Shown: positions 15,861-23,270, counted from the first letter of the stretch. The stretch is DNA of 64,000 nucleotides from Holophagales bacterium (GCA_016714815.1 JADKBZ010000001.1:124001-188000), one strand, 5' to 3'. The notes: generated by a model from the sequence alone, not told the origin. Numbers and translations: made by a program.

Positions 15861-16004
15861 ATGACCAAGAAGGAAGTCCCGGGAACGAACAGGAAGCCGG
15901 CGAAGCTGACCGTCAAGCGAAAGACGATTCGTGACCTCGAGACGACCAGGCCCGAGGCGGAGAAGGTCCGGGGAGGGACCTATTCCGCGGGGAGCCGGCG
16001 CTGA
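15861..16004 (+). CDS. RiPP precursor peptide B4 (47 aa)
   Basis: ATG start with AAGGAGA upstream, same spacing as B2. Leader MTKKEVPGTNRKPAKLTVKR then KTIRDLETTRPEAEKVRGG, core TYSAGSRR, one residue shorter than the others. Too short for ordinary gene-length cut-offs but unmistakable by alignment with B1-B3. Confidence 0.86.
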   Translation: MTKKEVPGTNRKPAKLTVKRKTIRDLETTRPEAEKVRGGTYSAGSRR

Positions 16005-16139
16005 ACATCTGGTGGATGCCCGTTCGCAACCTCGAGCGCGAGTGAAATCGATGGCTTCGCGTCTCCGTGGGTTCGGTCGGATGAAGCCCGGCTTCTCGAA
16101 CCACGGTGCTCGACTGGTTTCAGTGAGCACTCCCGCGCC

Positions 16140-16191
16140 GCCTCGAAGTGAGCCACCGGGAACGAGGCTCTGCCGCCTCGAAACGATACAG
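16140..16191. repeat. Conserved 52-bp element, copy 2 (candidate enhancer site for the sigma-54 activator)
   Basis: Non-coding copy of the element at 11841-11892, with 44 of 52 positions the same and the GCCTCGAA palindromes again 35 bp apart (16140 and 16175). It lies about 100-150 bp upstream of the predicted start site of the promoter at 16265-16280, the usual distance for an enhancer-binding protein. It is therefore the best candidate binding site for the activator encoded at 10881-11852. Confidence 0.6.
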
Positions 16192-16264
16192 TCGTTTACC
16201 GGCGTGCCGCGGCTCGAGACCCGGCGACTGTCGCGAAGCCGCGAATCGCACGCGCCCAACGGCA

Positions 16265-16280
16265 TGGCTCACGAGTTGCT
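16265..16280 (+). promoter_or_regulatory. Sigma-54 (-24/-12) promoter of the third peptide / LanB operon
   Basis: TGGCTC-ACGAG-TTGCT has GG and GC 10 bp apart and a TTGCT -12 box. The predicted start is near 16291, about 11 bases before the GTG of the small peptide gene. It would drive the peptide, the aldo/keto-reductase-like gene and LanB. Confidence 0.75.
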
Positions 16281-16301
16281 ACCCTTCGCAACGGTGACGA
16301 C

Positions 16302-16487
16302 GTGACGAGCGAAGGTCGAGACAAGGGCAAGAGGCCGGGCGGGGTCGTCCTCCTGAAGGATCTGATCCCCCTGAAGGACCCGAAGGGGGGCGCCGGGACG
16401 AAGACCGTTTTCGGCGAGCGGCCGTCGGCCCCCGACGCCGGCGAGAAGGACCCTCCGGGCAGGAAGCCAAAGCCCCCCAGGAGCTGA
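16302..16487 (+). CDS. Small third peptide with KDPKGGAG motif, candidate RiPP precursor (family C)
   Basis: A 61-residue GTG-started frame just downstream of a -24/-12 promoter. The N-terminus is basic (MTSEGRDKGKRPGG), the middle is VVLLKDLIPLKDPKGGAG followed by TKTVFGE, and the tail is rich in Pro, Lys and Arg. A Gly-Gly at residues 30-31 could be a leader cleavage site, leaving a roughly 30-residue tail with one Ser near the middle, one at the C-terminus and no Cys. It does not align with families A or B. It could be a different precursor, an immunity or helper peptide, or a chance frame; the promoter and position before the enzyme genes favour a real gene. No ribosome site is obvious. 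Confidence 0.55.
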   Translation: MTSEGRDKGKRPGGVVLLKDLIPLKDPKGGAGTKTVFGERPSAPDAGEKDPPGRKPKPPRS

Positions 16488-16570
16488 CGACAAGGGCCGA
16501 CCGCCGGCCCACGTCACTCTGGGAAAGAAACGGCGGCCACGGCCGAAGGAGAATCCGGATCGCGAAGCCG

Positions 16571-17458
16571 GTGACGAAGACGCGGAGGACGACTCTACCT
16601 AGGGCCACGGACCGGCTCGAGCTGGGGCGGCAGCGCCTCTGCGTGAGTCCTCTCTGCCTGGGAGCAGTGCGGTCGCCCGACACCGTCCTCGCGGCATTCG
16701 ACGCCGGCATCAACTTCTTCTTCGTCACTGCCGACATGCACTGGCCGCTCTACGAGGGTCTCCGCCAGGGCCTCTCGCGGCTCTTCGCGCGGCGGCGGGG
16801 AATCCGGGACGAGGTCGTCGTGGCCGCCACCGCGTACGTCTCCCAGCCCGAGTTCTGCTGGATGCCGTTCAAAGAGGTCCTCTACGCGGTGCCCGGCCTG
16901 AAGCGGATCGACGTCACGGTCGCCGGCGGCGCCTACGGCGACGAGATCGGGACGCGCCTCGGCGTCTACCGCGAGCACCTGGCGACCGGGCACGTGGGCG
17001 TCCGCGGGATCGGCACGTCGTTCCACGACCGGAACGCGGCGGCGGAGTCGGTGAGGAACGCGTCGGTCGACGTCGCGTTCATCAGATACAACCCGTCGCA
17101 CACCGGCGCGCGGCGCGACGTCTTCCCACACGTGCCCGACGAGCGCCGCACGCCCCTCTACGGCTTCACGAGCCTCAGCCGCGTGGTCGGCCGGGCGCGC
17201 TGCTGCGAGCTGGGGCTTGGCTCCGACTACTGGCATCCGTCGCCGGTCGACTACTACCGTTTCGCGCTGACCCCGCCCGAGATGGACGGTCTCCTCTGCG
17301 CGCCCCAGACCCCGCGAGAGGTCGCGTCGCTCTGCCGTGCGCTGGAGAGAGGCCCGCTCGACGAGGAGGAGGAGTCGTACCTCGTCGACCTCGCGGCGCT
17401 CGACGAAGGCCGGGCCATGATCACGACGACCCCGAACGACCAACGGTCCGGACCGTGA
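16571..17458 (+). CDS. Aldo/keto-reductase-like protein with degenerate active site
   Basis: A 295-residue protein with an aldo/keto-reductase TIM-barrel pattern: LCLGAVRSPDTVLAAFDAGI, then FFFVTADMHWPLYEGLRQGL. In normal members Asp and Tyr of this second motif are joined by a Lys (ATK) and a His. Here Asp55 and Tyr61 are one residue further apart than usual, the ATK Lys is Ala (VVVAATAY) and the His strand reads TVAGGAYG. Reductase activity is therefore doubtful; a structural, NADPH-binding or lyase-type role in peptide maturation is possible. The GTG start is weak because the AAGGAG site is about 21 bases away. It ends in a GTGA overlap with LanB, so the two are coupled. Confidence 0.7.
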   Translation: MTKTRRTTLPRATDRLELGRQRLCVSPLCLGAVRSPDTVLAAFDAGINFFFVTADMHWPLYEGLRQGLSRLFARRRGIRDEVVVAATAYVSQPEFCWMPFKEVLYAVPGLKRIDVTVAGGAYGDEIGTRLGVYREHLATGHVGVRGIGTSFHDRNAAAESVRNASVDVAFIRYNPSHTGARRDVFPHVPDERRTPLYGFTSLSRVVGRARCCELGLGSDYWHPSPVDYYRFALTPPEMDGLLCAPQTPREVASLCRALERGPLDEEEESYLVDLAALDEGRAMITTTPNDQRSGP

Positions 17459-20400
17459 GCGCTGCTGGCCCCGCCTTCTTCCCGTCCGGGGCGTTCCACC
17501 TCCGGACGCCCCTTCTCCCGTTCGAGACGCTCGCCGCATTCGGCGCCGGACTCGGCGCGGCAGGCGCCCTCGACGACCCGCAGAGGCTCGAGGAGGCTCT
17601 GGCCGCCGACCGGGAGCGGCAGCGGCGCTGGCTCCGCGAGCTCGTCGAGCGGCCCGAGATCCGCGAGGCGCTCTTCGTCGCCTCCCCGGACCTCGACGAC
17701 GCCCTGCCGGCGTGGCTCGACGACCCCGACGGGGAGCGCGGCCAGCGTGTGGAGCGGGCGCTCGTCCGGTACCTCTCGCGCGCGGCGGGCCGCTCAACGC
17801 CGTTCGGGCTCTTCGCCGGCGCGTCGGTCGGACGGATCGGTGGCGCGACGCGCCTCGTCCTCGAGGGACGCGAGGCCGGGGGTCGCCACTCCCGCCTCGA
17901 CATGGACTACCTCTTCGCCCTCGTCGACGCGCTGATGCGCGACCCGGCGCGGCGCGCCGAGTTCGTCCTGACGCCGAACTCGAGCCTCTACGGGAGGGCG
18001 GAGGGGTTCCGCTACGTGGAGTCGCGCCTGAAGGGCGAGGATCGGACGTACCACCTCGTGGCCCTCGAGGATTCGCCTGCTCTCCGGGAGACGCTCGCCC
18101 GCGCCGCGGGAGGCGCCCGGGCGGCCGACCTCGCCGCGGCGCTCGTGGAGCCGGACGTCTCAATAGAGGAAGCGGCGGAGTACGTCGGCCACCTCGTCGA
18201 GGCGCAGATCCTCGTCCCCGACCTCGGCATGACGGTGACCGGGCCGGAGCCGACGGCGTCGCTCGCGGCCCGGCTGGCCGAGGGCGCCGCGACCGTGGCG
18301 ATCGCGCAGGAGCTCGCGCGGGCGGAGAGTGCGCTGGAGGCGCTCGACGCGGGCGGGACAGGTGCCCCACCCGCCCGCTACCGGGCCATCGCCGAGGGCC
18401 TCGCGACGCTTCCGAGCAAGCCCGAGCTCAAGCGCCTCTTCCAGGTCGACCTCGTCAAGGCCTCGCCGCGGGCGACGCTCGGCGGGCCGGTCCTGCGTGA
18501 GATCGAGAGAGGGGTCGAGGTCGTCCGCCGCCTCTTTCCCGCCCCTCGCGCCGACGAGCTCTCCGCGTTCCGCGACGCTTTCCGAGAACGGTGGGAGGAA
18601 CGGGAGGTGCCGCTCGTCGAGGCGCTCGACGACGAGTGGGGCCTCGGGTATCCGCCCCACGTCGAGGACGCCTCCGGGGCCTCGCCGCTCCTCCGGGACC
18701 TCGAGTTTCCCTCTAAAGACGTGGAGTCCGTCGCGTGGGGGAAGAGGGAGAAGGAGCTTCTCCGGATGCTCGCGCGAGCCCTGGCCGACGGCGCTGGGGA
18801 GATCGTCCTCGGCCCGCGCGACGTCGAAGCCCTCTCTTCCCGGGCGCCACTCCCGCTGCCCGGGGCCTTCGCCGTCATGGCCCGCGTCGCCGCGCGTTCC
18901 GACGAGGCGCTCGACGCGGGCGACGTCCGCGTCCTTCTCCAGGGGGTCGTCGGCCCCTCGGGCGCCACGCTCCTCGGCCGCTTCTGCCACGCGGACCCGG
19001 ATCTTCGCCGCGTCGTCGAAGATCACGTGCGGGCCGAGGAGGCGCTCGAGCCCGACGCGCTGTTCGCCGAGATCGTCCACCTGCCCGAGGGCCGCATCGG
19101 GAACATCCTCATCCGGCCCGTGCTGCGCGAGTACGAGATCCCGTTCCTCGGCGGCTCCGGCGTCGCGGCGGAGCGGAGGATCCCCGTCACCGACCTCCTC
19201 GTCTCCGTGAAGGGCGAGCGCCTGGAGCTGCGGTCGGAACGGCTCGGCCGGCGGGTGATCCCGCGCCTCACCTCCGCGCACGCCTTCTCGCGCCGGAGCC
19301 TCGGCCTTTACCGGTTTCTCTGCGCGCTGCAGGGGGATGGACTCGCCACGGGCCCGGCCTGGAGCTGGGGGCCGCTCGACGGAGCGCCGTTCCTGCCGCG
19401 CGTCTCCCACGGCCGCCTCGTCCTCTCTCGCGCGGCCTGGAACGTGACGAAAGAGGAGCTGACGAAGCTGGGGGCGGCGAAGGGAGCCGAACGCTTCCGC
19501 GCCGTCGCCGAGTGGCGCCGCGCACGCGCCCTCCCCCGGCACGTCGTCCTCGCCGACGACGACAACGAGCTCCCGGTCGACCTCGAGTCGGTCCTCTCCG
19601 TCGAGGGCTTTGTCCACCTCGTGAAGGGGCGCGACGAGGCCCGGCTGGAGGAGCTGTTCCCGCCCGCCGACGAGCTCTGCGCGTACGGGCCGGAGGGACG
19701 GTTCGTGCACGAGCTCGTGGTGCCGTTCGTCCGCGTGCCCGAAAGCCAAAGACCTGCGGCGCCTCCGCCGAGCCCCGTGGGGGTCGCCGCAACCGCGCCC
19801 GGCTTCGCGCGCATCTTCCCGCCCGGGTCCGAGTGGCTCTACGCGAAGCTCTACGGGGGGACGACCACGGCAGACCGCCTCCTCGTCGAGGGCATCGGCC
19901 CGCTGGCGCGGGCGGCGCTCGCCTCCGGCGCGGCGGACCGCTGGTTCTTCATCCGCTACGCCGACCCGCGCGACCACCTCCGGGTCCGGTTCCACGGCGA
20001 GCCCAGGCGTCTCCACGGCGAGGTCCTCCCCGCGCTCGAGGCCGCGGCCGCGGCGCACCTCGGGAGCGGGCTCGTCTGGAAGGTGCAGCTCGACACCTAC
20101 GAGCGCGAGGTGGAGCGCTACGGCGGTCCGGAGGGGATGCTCCTGGCCGAGAGGCTTTTCCAGGTCGACAGCGAAGCCGTCCTCGACCTCCTCGAGCGGC
20201 TCGAGGAGGGGGACGCCGGGGCCGAGGAGCGCTGGCGCCTCGCCGTGGCGGGCGCCGACGCGCTCCTCGCCGATCTCGGTTTCGACCTTGCCGGGAGAAA
20301 GGAGCTCCTCCGGGAAGTGCGACAGGGCTACGGCGTCGAGCACCGCGAGGACGCGGCGCTCAGGCGTTCGCTCGGCGAGAGGTATCGGAAGGAGTCTTCA

Positions 20401-20682
20401 GGCCTTCTCGACCTGCTCGCCGCCACGGACCTCGACGCGCACCCGCTCGGCCCGGGGCTCGAGGTGCTCCGCAGGCGCTCCGAGCGCCTCTCCCCGATCG
20501 TCGGGGAGCTCGGCGAGCTCGAAAGAACCGGCCGGCTGACGACGACGCGCGCCTCCCTCGCCCGGAACACCATCCACATGTTTGCCGACCGGCTCTTCCG
20601 GACGTCTCTGCGCCGCCAGGAGCTCGTCCTCTACGACCTCCTCTCACGGCTCTCCGAGGCCCGCGCGGCACGCCTTCGCTAG
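17455..20682 (+). CDS. Full-length LanB-type lanthipeptide dehydratase
   Basis: A 1075-residue cytoplasmic enzyme. The N-terminal glutamylation domain (about 30-700) shows the family hallmark STPFGLFAGASVG near residue 115, with GNILIRPVLREYEIPF and DNELPVDLES further on. The C-terminal elimination domain (about 790-1070) is the SpaB_C/thiopeptide type: EWLYAKLYGGTTTADRLL, DRWFFIRYADPRDHLRVRFH and NTIHMFADRLF. Such enzymes use glutamyl-tRNA to convert Ser/Thr of a precursor to dehydroamino acids. Both domains are present, which argues against a tRNA-peptide ligase (PEARL) or split thiopeptide dehydratase. Likely substrates are the Ser/Thr residues of the short cores nearby, with Ser3 conserved in all eleven. 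GTG start overlaps the previous gene. Confidence 0.92.
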   Translation: MSAAGPAFFPSGAFHLRTPLLPFETLAAFGAGLGAAGALDDPQRLEEALAADRERQRRWLRELVERPEIREALFVASPDLDDALPAWLDDPDGERGQRVERALVRYLSRAAGRSTPFGLFAGASVGRIGGATRLVLEGREAGGRHSRLDMDYLFALVDALMRDPARRAEFVLTPNSSLYGRAEGFRYVESRLKGEDRTYHLVALEDSPALRETLARAAGGARAADLAAALVEPDVSIEEAAEYVGHLVEAQILVPDLGMTVTGPEPTASLAARLAEGAATVAIAQELARAESALEALDAGGTGAPPARYRAIAEGLATLPSKPELKRLFQVDLVKASPRATLGGPVLREIERGVEVVRRLFPAPRADELSAFRDAFRERWEEREVPLVEALDDEWGLGYPPHVEDASGASPLLRDLEFPSKDVESVAWGKREKELLRMLARALADGAGEIVLGPRDVEALSSRAPLPLPGAFAVMARVAARSDEALDAGDVRVLLQGVVGPSGATLLGRFCHADPDLRRVVEDHVRAEEALEPDALFAEIVHLPEGRIGNILIRPVLREYEIPFLGGSGVAAERRIPVTDLLVSVKGERLELRSERLGRRVIPRLTSAHAFSRRSLGLYRFLCALQGDGLATGPAWSWGPLDGAPFLPRVSHGRLVLSRAAWNVTKEELTKLGAAKGAERFRAVAEWRRARALPRHVVLADDDNELPVDLESVLSVEGFVHLVKGRDEARLEELFPPADELCAYGPEGRFVHELVVPFVRVPESQRPAAPPPSPVGVAATAPGFARIFPPGSEWLYAKLYGGTTTADRLLVEGIGPLARAALASGAADRWFFIRYADPRDHLRVRFHGEPRRLHGEVLPALEAAAAAHLGSGLVWKVQLDTYEREVERYGGPEGMLLAERLFQVDSEAVLDLLERLEEGDAGAEERWRLAVAGADALLADLGFDLAGRKELLREVRQGYGVEHREDAALRRSLGERYRKESSGLLDLLAATDLDAHPLGPGLEVLRRRSERLSPIVGELGELERTGRLTTTRASLARNTIHMFADRLFRTSLRRQELVLYDLLSRLSEARAARLR

Positions 20683-20737
20683 ACTCCCGGGTGGTCCCCG
20701 ACGGTGATCACCCTCGCGGGGCCGACGAGGAGGCCCG

Positions 20738-21763
20738 ATGTTCCGCTCGCGACTTCGCGCCGAGATCGGCGAACAGCCCGACGTCCTGACGCGCCTCCTC
20801 GTTCGCGAGGGAGCGAACGTCCGGCGCATCGCACGCGGCCTCTCGCGCCACGACCTCCGCTTCGTCCTGATCGCCGCTCGCGGCACGTCCGACAACGCCG
20901 CCCGCTACGCGCAGTACGCCCTCGGGCTCACCTGCCGGCTTCCGGTCGCCCTCGCCGGCCCGTCTCTCGTCACGCTCTACGACAGCCCGCTCCGGCTGAA
21001 GGGGGCGCTCGTCATCGGCATCTCGCAGTCGGGGCGGTCACCCGACGTCGTCGAGACGATCGCCGCCGCCCGAAAAGCCGGCTCGCCGACTCTCGCCATC
21101 GTGAACGACCCCGAGAGCCCGCTCGCCCGCGCGGCGGCCGAGGTGATCCCGCTCCACGCCGGCGTCGAGCAGAGCATCGCGGCGACGAAGACCTACACCG
21201 CCCAGCTCCTCGCGGTCGCGCTCCTGGCCTCCGCCCTCTCGTCCTCGCGGCGCTTCACCGAGGGTTTCGGGGCCCTCCCCGACGCCGTCGCCGACACGCT
21301 CGGAGTCGAAGGCGCGGCCCGGCGCGCCGCCGCCCGTCTGGCGCACGCGACCCGCCTCGTCGTCCTCTCCCGCGGCCTCAACTACCCCACGGCCCACGAG
21401 ATCGCCCTCAAGCTGAAGGAGCTAGCGCTTCTCGACGCGGAAGCCCTCTCGGGCGCCGACTTCATGCACGGCCCTATCGCCCTCGCCGGGCCGAACCTCC
21501 CCACCATCGTCGTCTCTCCCCCCGGGACGGCGACCGAGACGGACCTCGCCGAGCTCGCCGCCGAGCTGCATCGCCGCGAATGCCCGGTCCTCCTCATCGG
21601 CCCCGCCGGGCGCGGATCTCTGCCGGTACCACGCCTCCCGGAGCTTCTCTCCCCCATCGTCGCCGTGATCCCCGGACAGCTCCTCGCGTTCCACGCCGCG
21701 CGGGCACGCGGCCTCGACCCCGACGCCCCGCGCGGCCTTTCGAAGGTCACCGAGACCCGATGA
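20738..21763 (+). CDS. SIS-domain sugar-phosphate isomerase/deaminase (GlmS-isomerase-like)
   Basis: A 341-residue protein made of two SIS domains like the isomerase half of glucosamine-6-phosphate synthase, without a glutaminase domain. Visible motifs: AARGTSDNAARYAQY, GISQSGRSPDVVETI, IAATKTYTAQLLA and, in the second half, GLNYPTAHEIALKLKE with ADFMHGP. Such stand-alone proteins act as glucosamine- or galactosamine-6-phosphate deaminases/isomerases or in frlB-like amine-sugar breakdown. GAGGAGG precedes the ATG. Together with the ROK kinase on the other flank of the peptide locus it hints at an amino-sugar pathway. Confidence 0.85.
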   Translation: MFRSRLRAEIGEQPDVLTRLLVREGANVRRIARGLSRHDLRFVLIAARGTSDNAARYAQYALGLTCRLPVALAGPSLVTLYDSPLRLKGALVIGISQSGRSPDVVETIAAARKAGSPTLAIVNDPESPLARAAAEVIPLHAGVEQSIAATKTYTAQLLAVALLASALSSSRRFTEGFGALPDAVADTLGVEGAARRAAARLAHATRLVVLSRGLNYPTAHEIALKLKELALLDAEALSGADFMHGPIALAGPNLPTIVVSPPGTATETDLAELAAELHRRECPVLLIGPAGRGSLPVPRLPELLSPIVAVIPGQLLAFHAARARGLDPDAPRGLSKVTETR

Positions 21764-21828
21764 CGCCGAGGAGTAAGCTTTCCAGTCCGGGCTGGTTCGC
21801 GGAAACGAACGCTCGAAGGAGAGACTGC

Positions 21829-22437
21829 ATGAAGAAGACCTTCGCCCTCATCGCATGCGTGCTGCTGGTCGCCGGCCTCGCCGCCTGCAACACCGACAAG
21901 GGCCCCGCCGATCTCGCCATCAAGGCCGACGAGGCGGCGATCCAGGCCGTCGCCGACGAGGCCGGCAAGTACGTCCCCGAGCAGCTCAAGGCGACCCAGG
22001 ACGCGCTCGCCGCCGCCAAGGACAAGTTCGCCAAGGGCGAGTACAAGGAAGCCCTCGCGGCCGCCACCGAGCTCGGAAACAAGGCCAAGGAGCTCGCCGC
22101 CGCCGCCGCCGCGAAGAAGGACGAGCTGACGAAGGCGTGGAACGACCTCGCCGCCTCGCTCCCGCAGACCGTCGCCTCCCTCCAGGCGAAGATCGAGGAG
22201 CTCGGCAAGGCGAAGAAGCTGCCGAAGGGGATGGACAAGGCGAAGCTGACCCAGGCCCAGGAGGGCCTCGCCGGCATCACCAAGGCGTGGGACGAGGCCT
22301 CCGCCGCCTTCACCGCCGGCAACCTGACCGACGCCCTCGCCAAGGCCGGCGGCCTGAAGGAAAAGGGCGCCGAGGTCATGGCGCTCCTCGGAATGGCCCC
22401 GGCCGCCGAAGCCCCGGCCGCCGCCCCCGTCAAGTAA
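21829..22437 (+). CDS. Helical Ala/Lys-rich lipoprotein
   Basis: A 202-residue lipoprotein: residues 1-20 are a signal peptide ending in the lipobox GLAAC, so Cys20 should be lipidated. The mature part is almost all helix with frequent Ala, Lys and Glu and a repeated (A/L)A..K..F..G(E/N) pattern (KDKFAKGEYKEALAAATEL; AAFTAGNLTDALAKAGGL). It ends in an Ala/Pro tail. No enzyme motif is visible. Similar helical lipoproteins act as periplasmic or outer-membrane structural proteins, but the role here is unknown. AAGGAGAG lies upstream, and a strong hairpin follows the stop. Confidence 0.8.
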   Translation: MKKTFALIACVLLVAGLAACNTDKGPADLAIKADEAAIQAVADEAGKYVPEQLKATQDALAAAKDKFAKGEYKEALAAATELGNKAKELAAAAAAKKDELTKAWNDLAASLPQTVASLQAKIEELGKAKKLPKGMDKAKLTQAQEGLAGITKAWDEASAAFTAGNLTDALAKAGGLKEKGAEVMALLGMAPAAEAPAAAPVK

Positions 22438-22472
22438 CAACCCCTTCCGCCAACGCGCCCATCGTGGCGCCT

Positions 22473-22499
22473 CACGGCCCCGGGTATTCCGGGGCCGTG
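22473..22499 (+). terminator. Strong hairpin terminator after the lipoprotein gene
   Basis: CACGGCCCCGG and its exact complement CCGGGGCCGTG are separated by GTATT, an 11-bp perfect stem 35 bases after the stop codon. A short CTCTTTGTGG follows, so the U tract is weak. Confidence 0.75.
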
Positions 22500-22671
22500 C
22501 TCTTTGTGGCCCCGCCAAGAAGCGATGGGAGGGAAGGTCCGGAAGAAGAAGCCGGAGAAGAAACGAGATAGGGGAGCAGAGAAGAAGAAACGAACAAAGG
22601 AAAAGGGAGAAGGAAGAGGCGAGACGAAAGGAAAGCGACGCGAATCCACCTCATCGTGCCGCGCGAGTCGC

Positions 22672-22870
22672 GGGGGAGAGGGGCGTCCCACGGCGCCTGC
22701 TGCGCGCGGGCGACCCGCATCGGCTCCGCTCCGCGGGCCGCCGGGGCGAGCGCGAACGCCTCGCTCCGCTCGTTGCACGCGCGCGCTCGCCTGATCTGGC
22801 GGCCTGCTCGCGGAGCCGTGCGGGGCCCCGCCCGTGCTCGAAGGTCGCTCGCGGGACGCCCCTCTCCCCC
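22672..22870. repeat. Pair of perfect 18-bp inverted repeats enclosing about 160 bp (MITE-like)
   Basis: GGGGGAGAGGGGCGTCCC at 22672-22689 is the exact reverse complement of 22853-22870. The interior is over 75% G+C and has no gene. The layout is like a small non-autonomous element or a structured RNA/DNA hairpin. No flanking target-site duplication was evident. Confidence 0.6.
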
Positions 22871-22908
22871 GCTCAGATCCCCGGCGGTCGGACAGGAGCA
22901 ACAGCCGT

Positions 22909-22940
22909 GGGGCCAGGTCTTGATTTTATATTATAGAAAT
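22909..22940 (+). repeat. AT-rich island with GGGGCCAGGTCTTGA, possible REP/IS200-type element end
   Basis: GGGGCCAGGTCTTGATTTTA is followed by TATTATAGAAAT, an abrupt A/T-rich patch in very GC-rich surroundings. From memory, closely related GGGGTCAGGTCTTGA... sequences recur in many genomes near REP-associated tyrosine (IS200-like) transposases; none is encoded here, so this would be a solitary remnant. Confidence 0.4.
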
Positions 22941-23270
22941 CGCTGAGGGCAGAGGATAGACGAGAGCCCCGGCACGGTTGGGCCGCCGAAGGCGGCTCCC
23001 TGCGGATGCCTGATACACGCCGGCCGCGGGTGGGGCGGTGCGTCCCGCGAGCCGCCCCCGAGCACCGCCGGGGACCCGCTCGAGTTCGAGAGGACCGGGC
23101 GGGGATCAGGACCGCGCGCGTGTCTGACGAGCGAAGCGAGGAGTTCGCGCGGGCCCCCCGCCCGGCCGCAGCGAACTCGGAAGCGGGTCGGCGGCGCGGA
23201 GCAGGCGGCCGCGGGATGCGCCGCACCGCACGCGGCCCCCTGCCGGAGCGACGTGACGGTGAAGCTGGTT

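Noticed and set aside
11926..16004. CRISPR array or simple satellite DNA, because of regular 190-bp repeats
   Set aside because: Each unit is a complete coding frame with start, ribosome site and stop, and the variable part is within codons; there are no short repeats with equal-length spacers and no cas genes.
17455..20682. LanB as a peptide aminoacyl-tRNA ligase (PEARL) adding residues to a C-terminus
   Set aside because: PEARLs lack the SpaB_C elimination domain; this protein has it, and the precursors already encode their full C-termini.
22650..23250. Structured RNA, tRNA or rRNA gene in the gene-free region
   Set aside because: Inverted motifs are abundant but no cloverleaf, CCA end or conserved rRNA segment could be made out.
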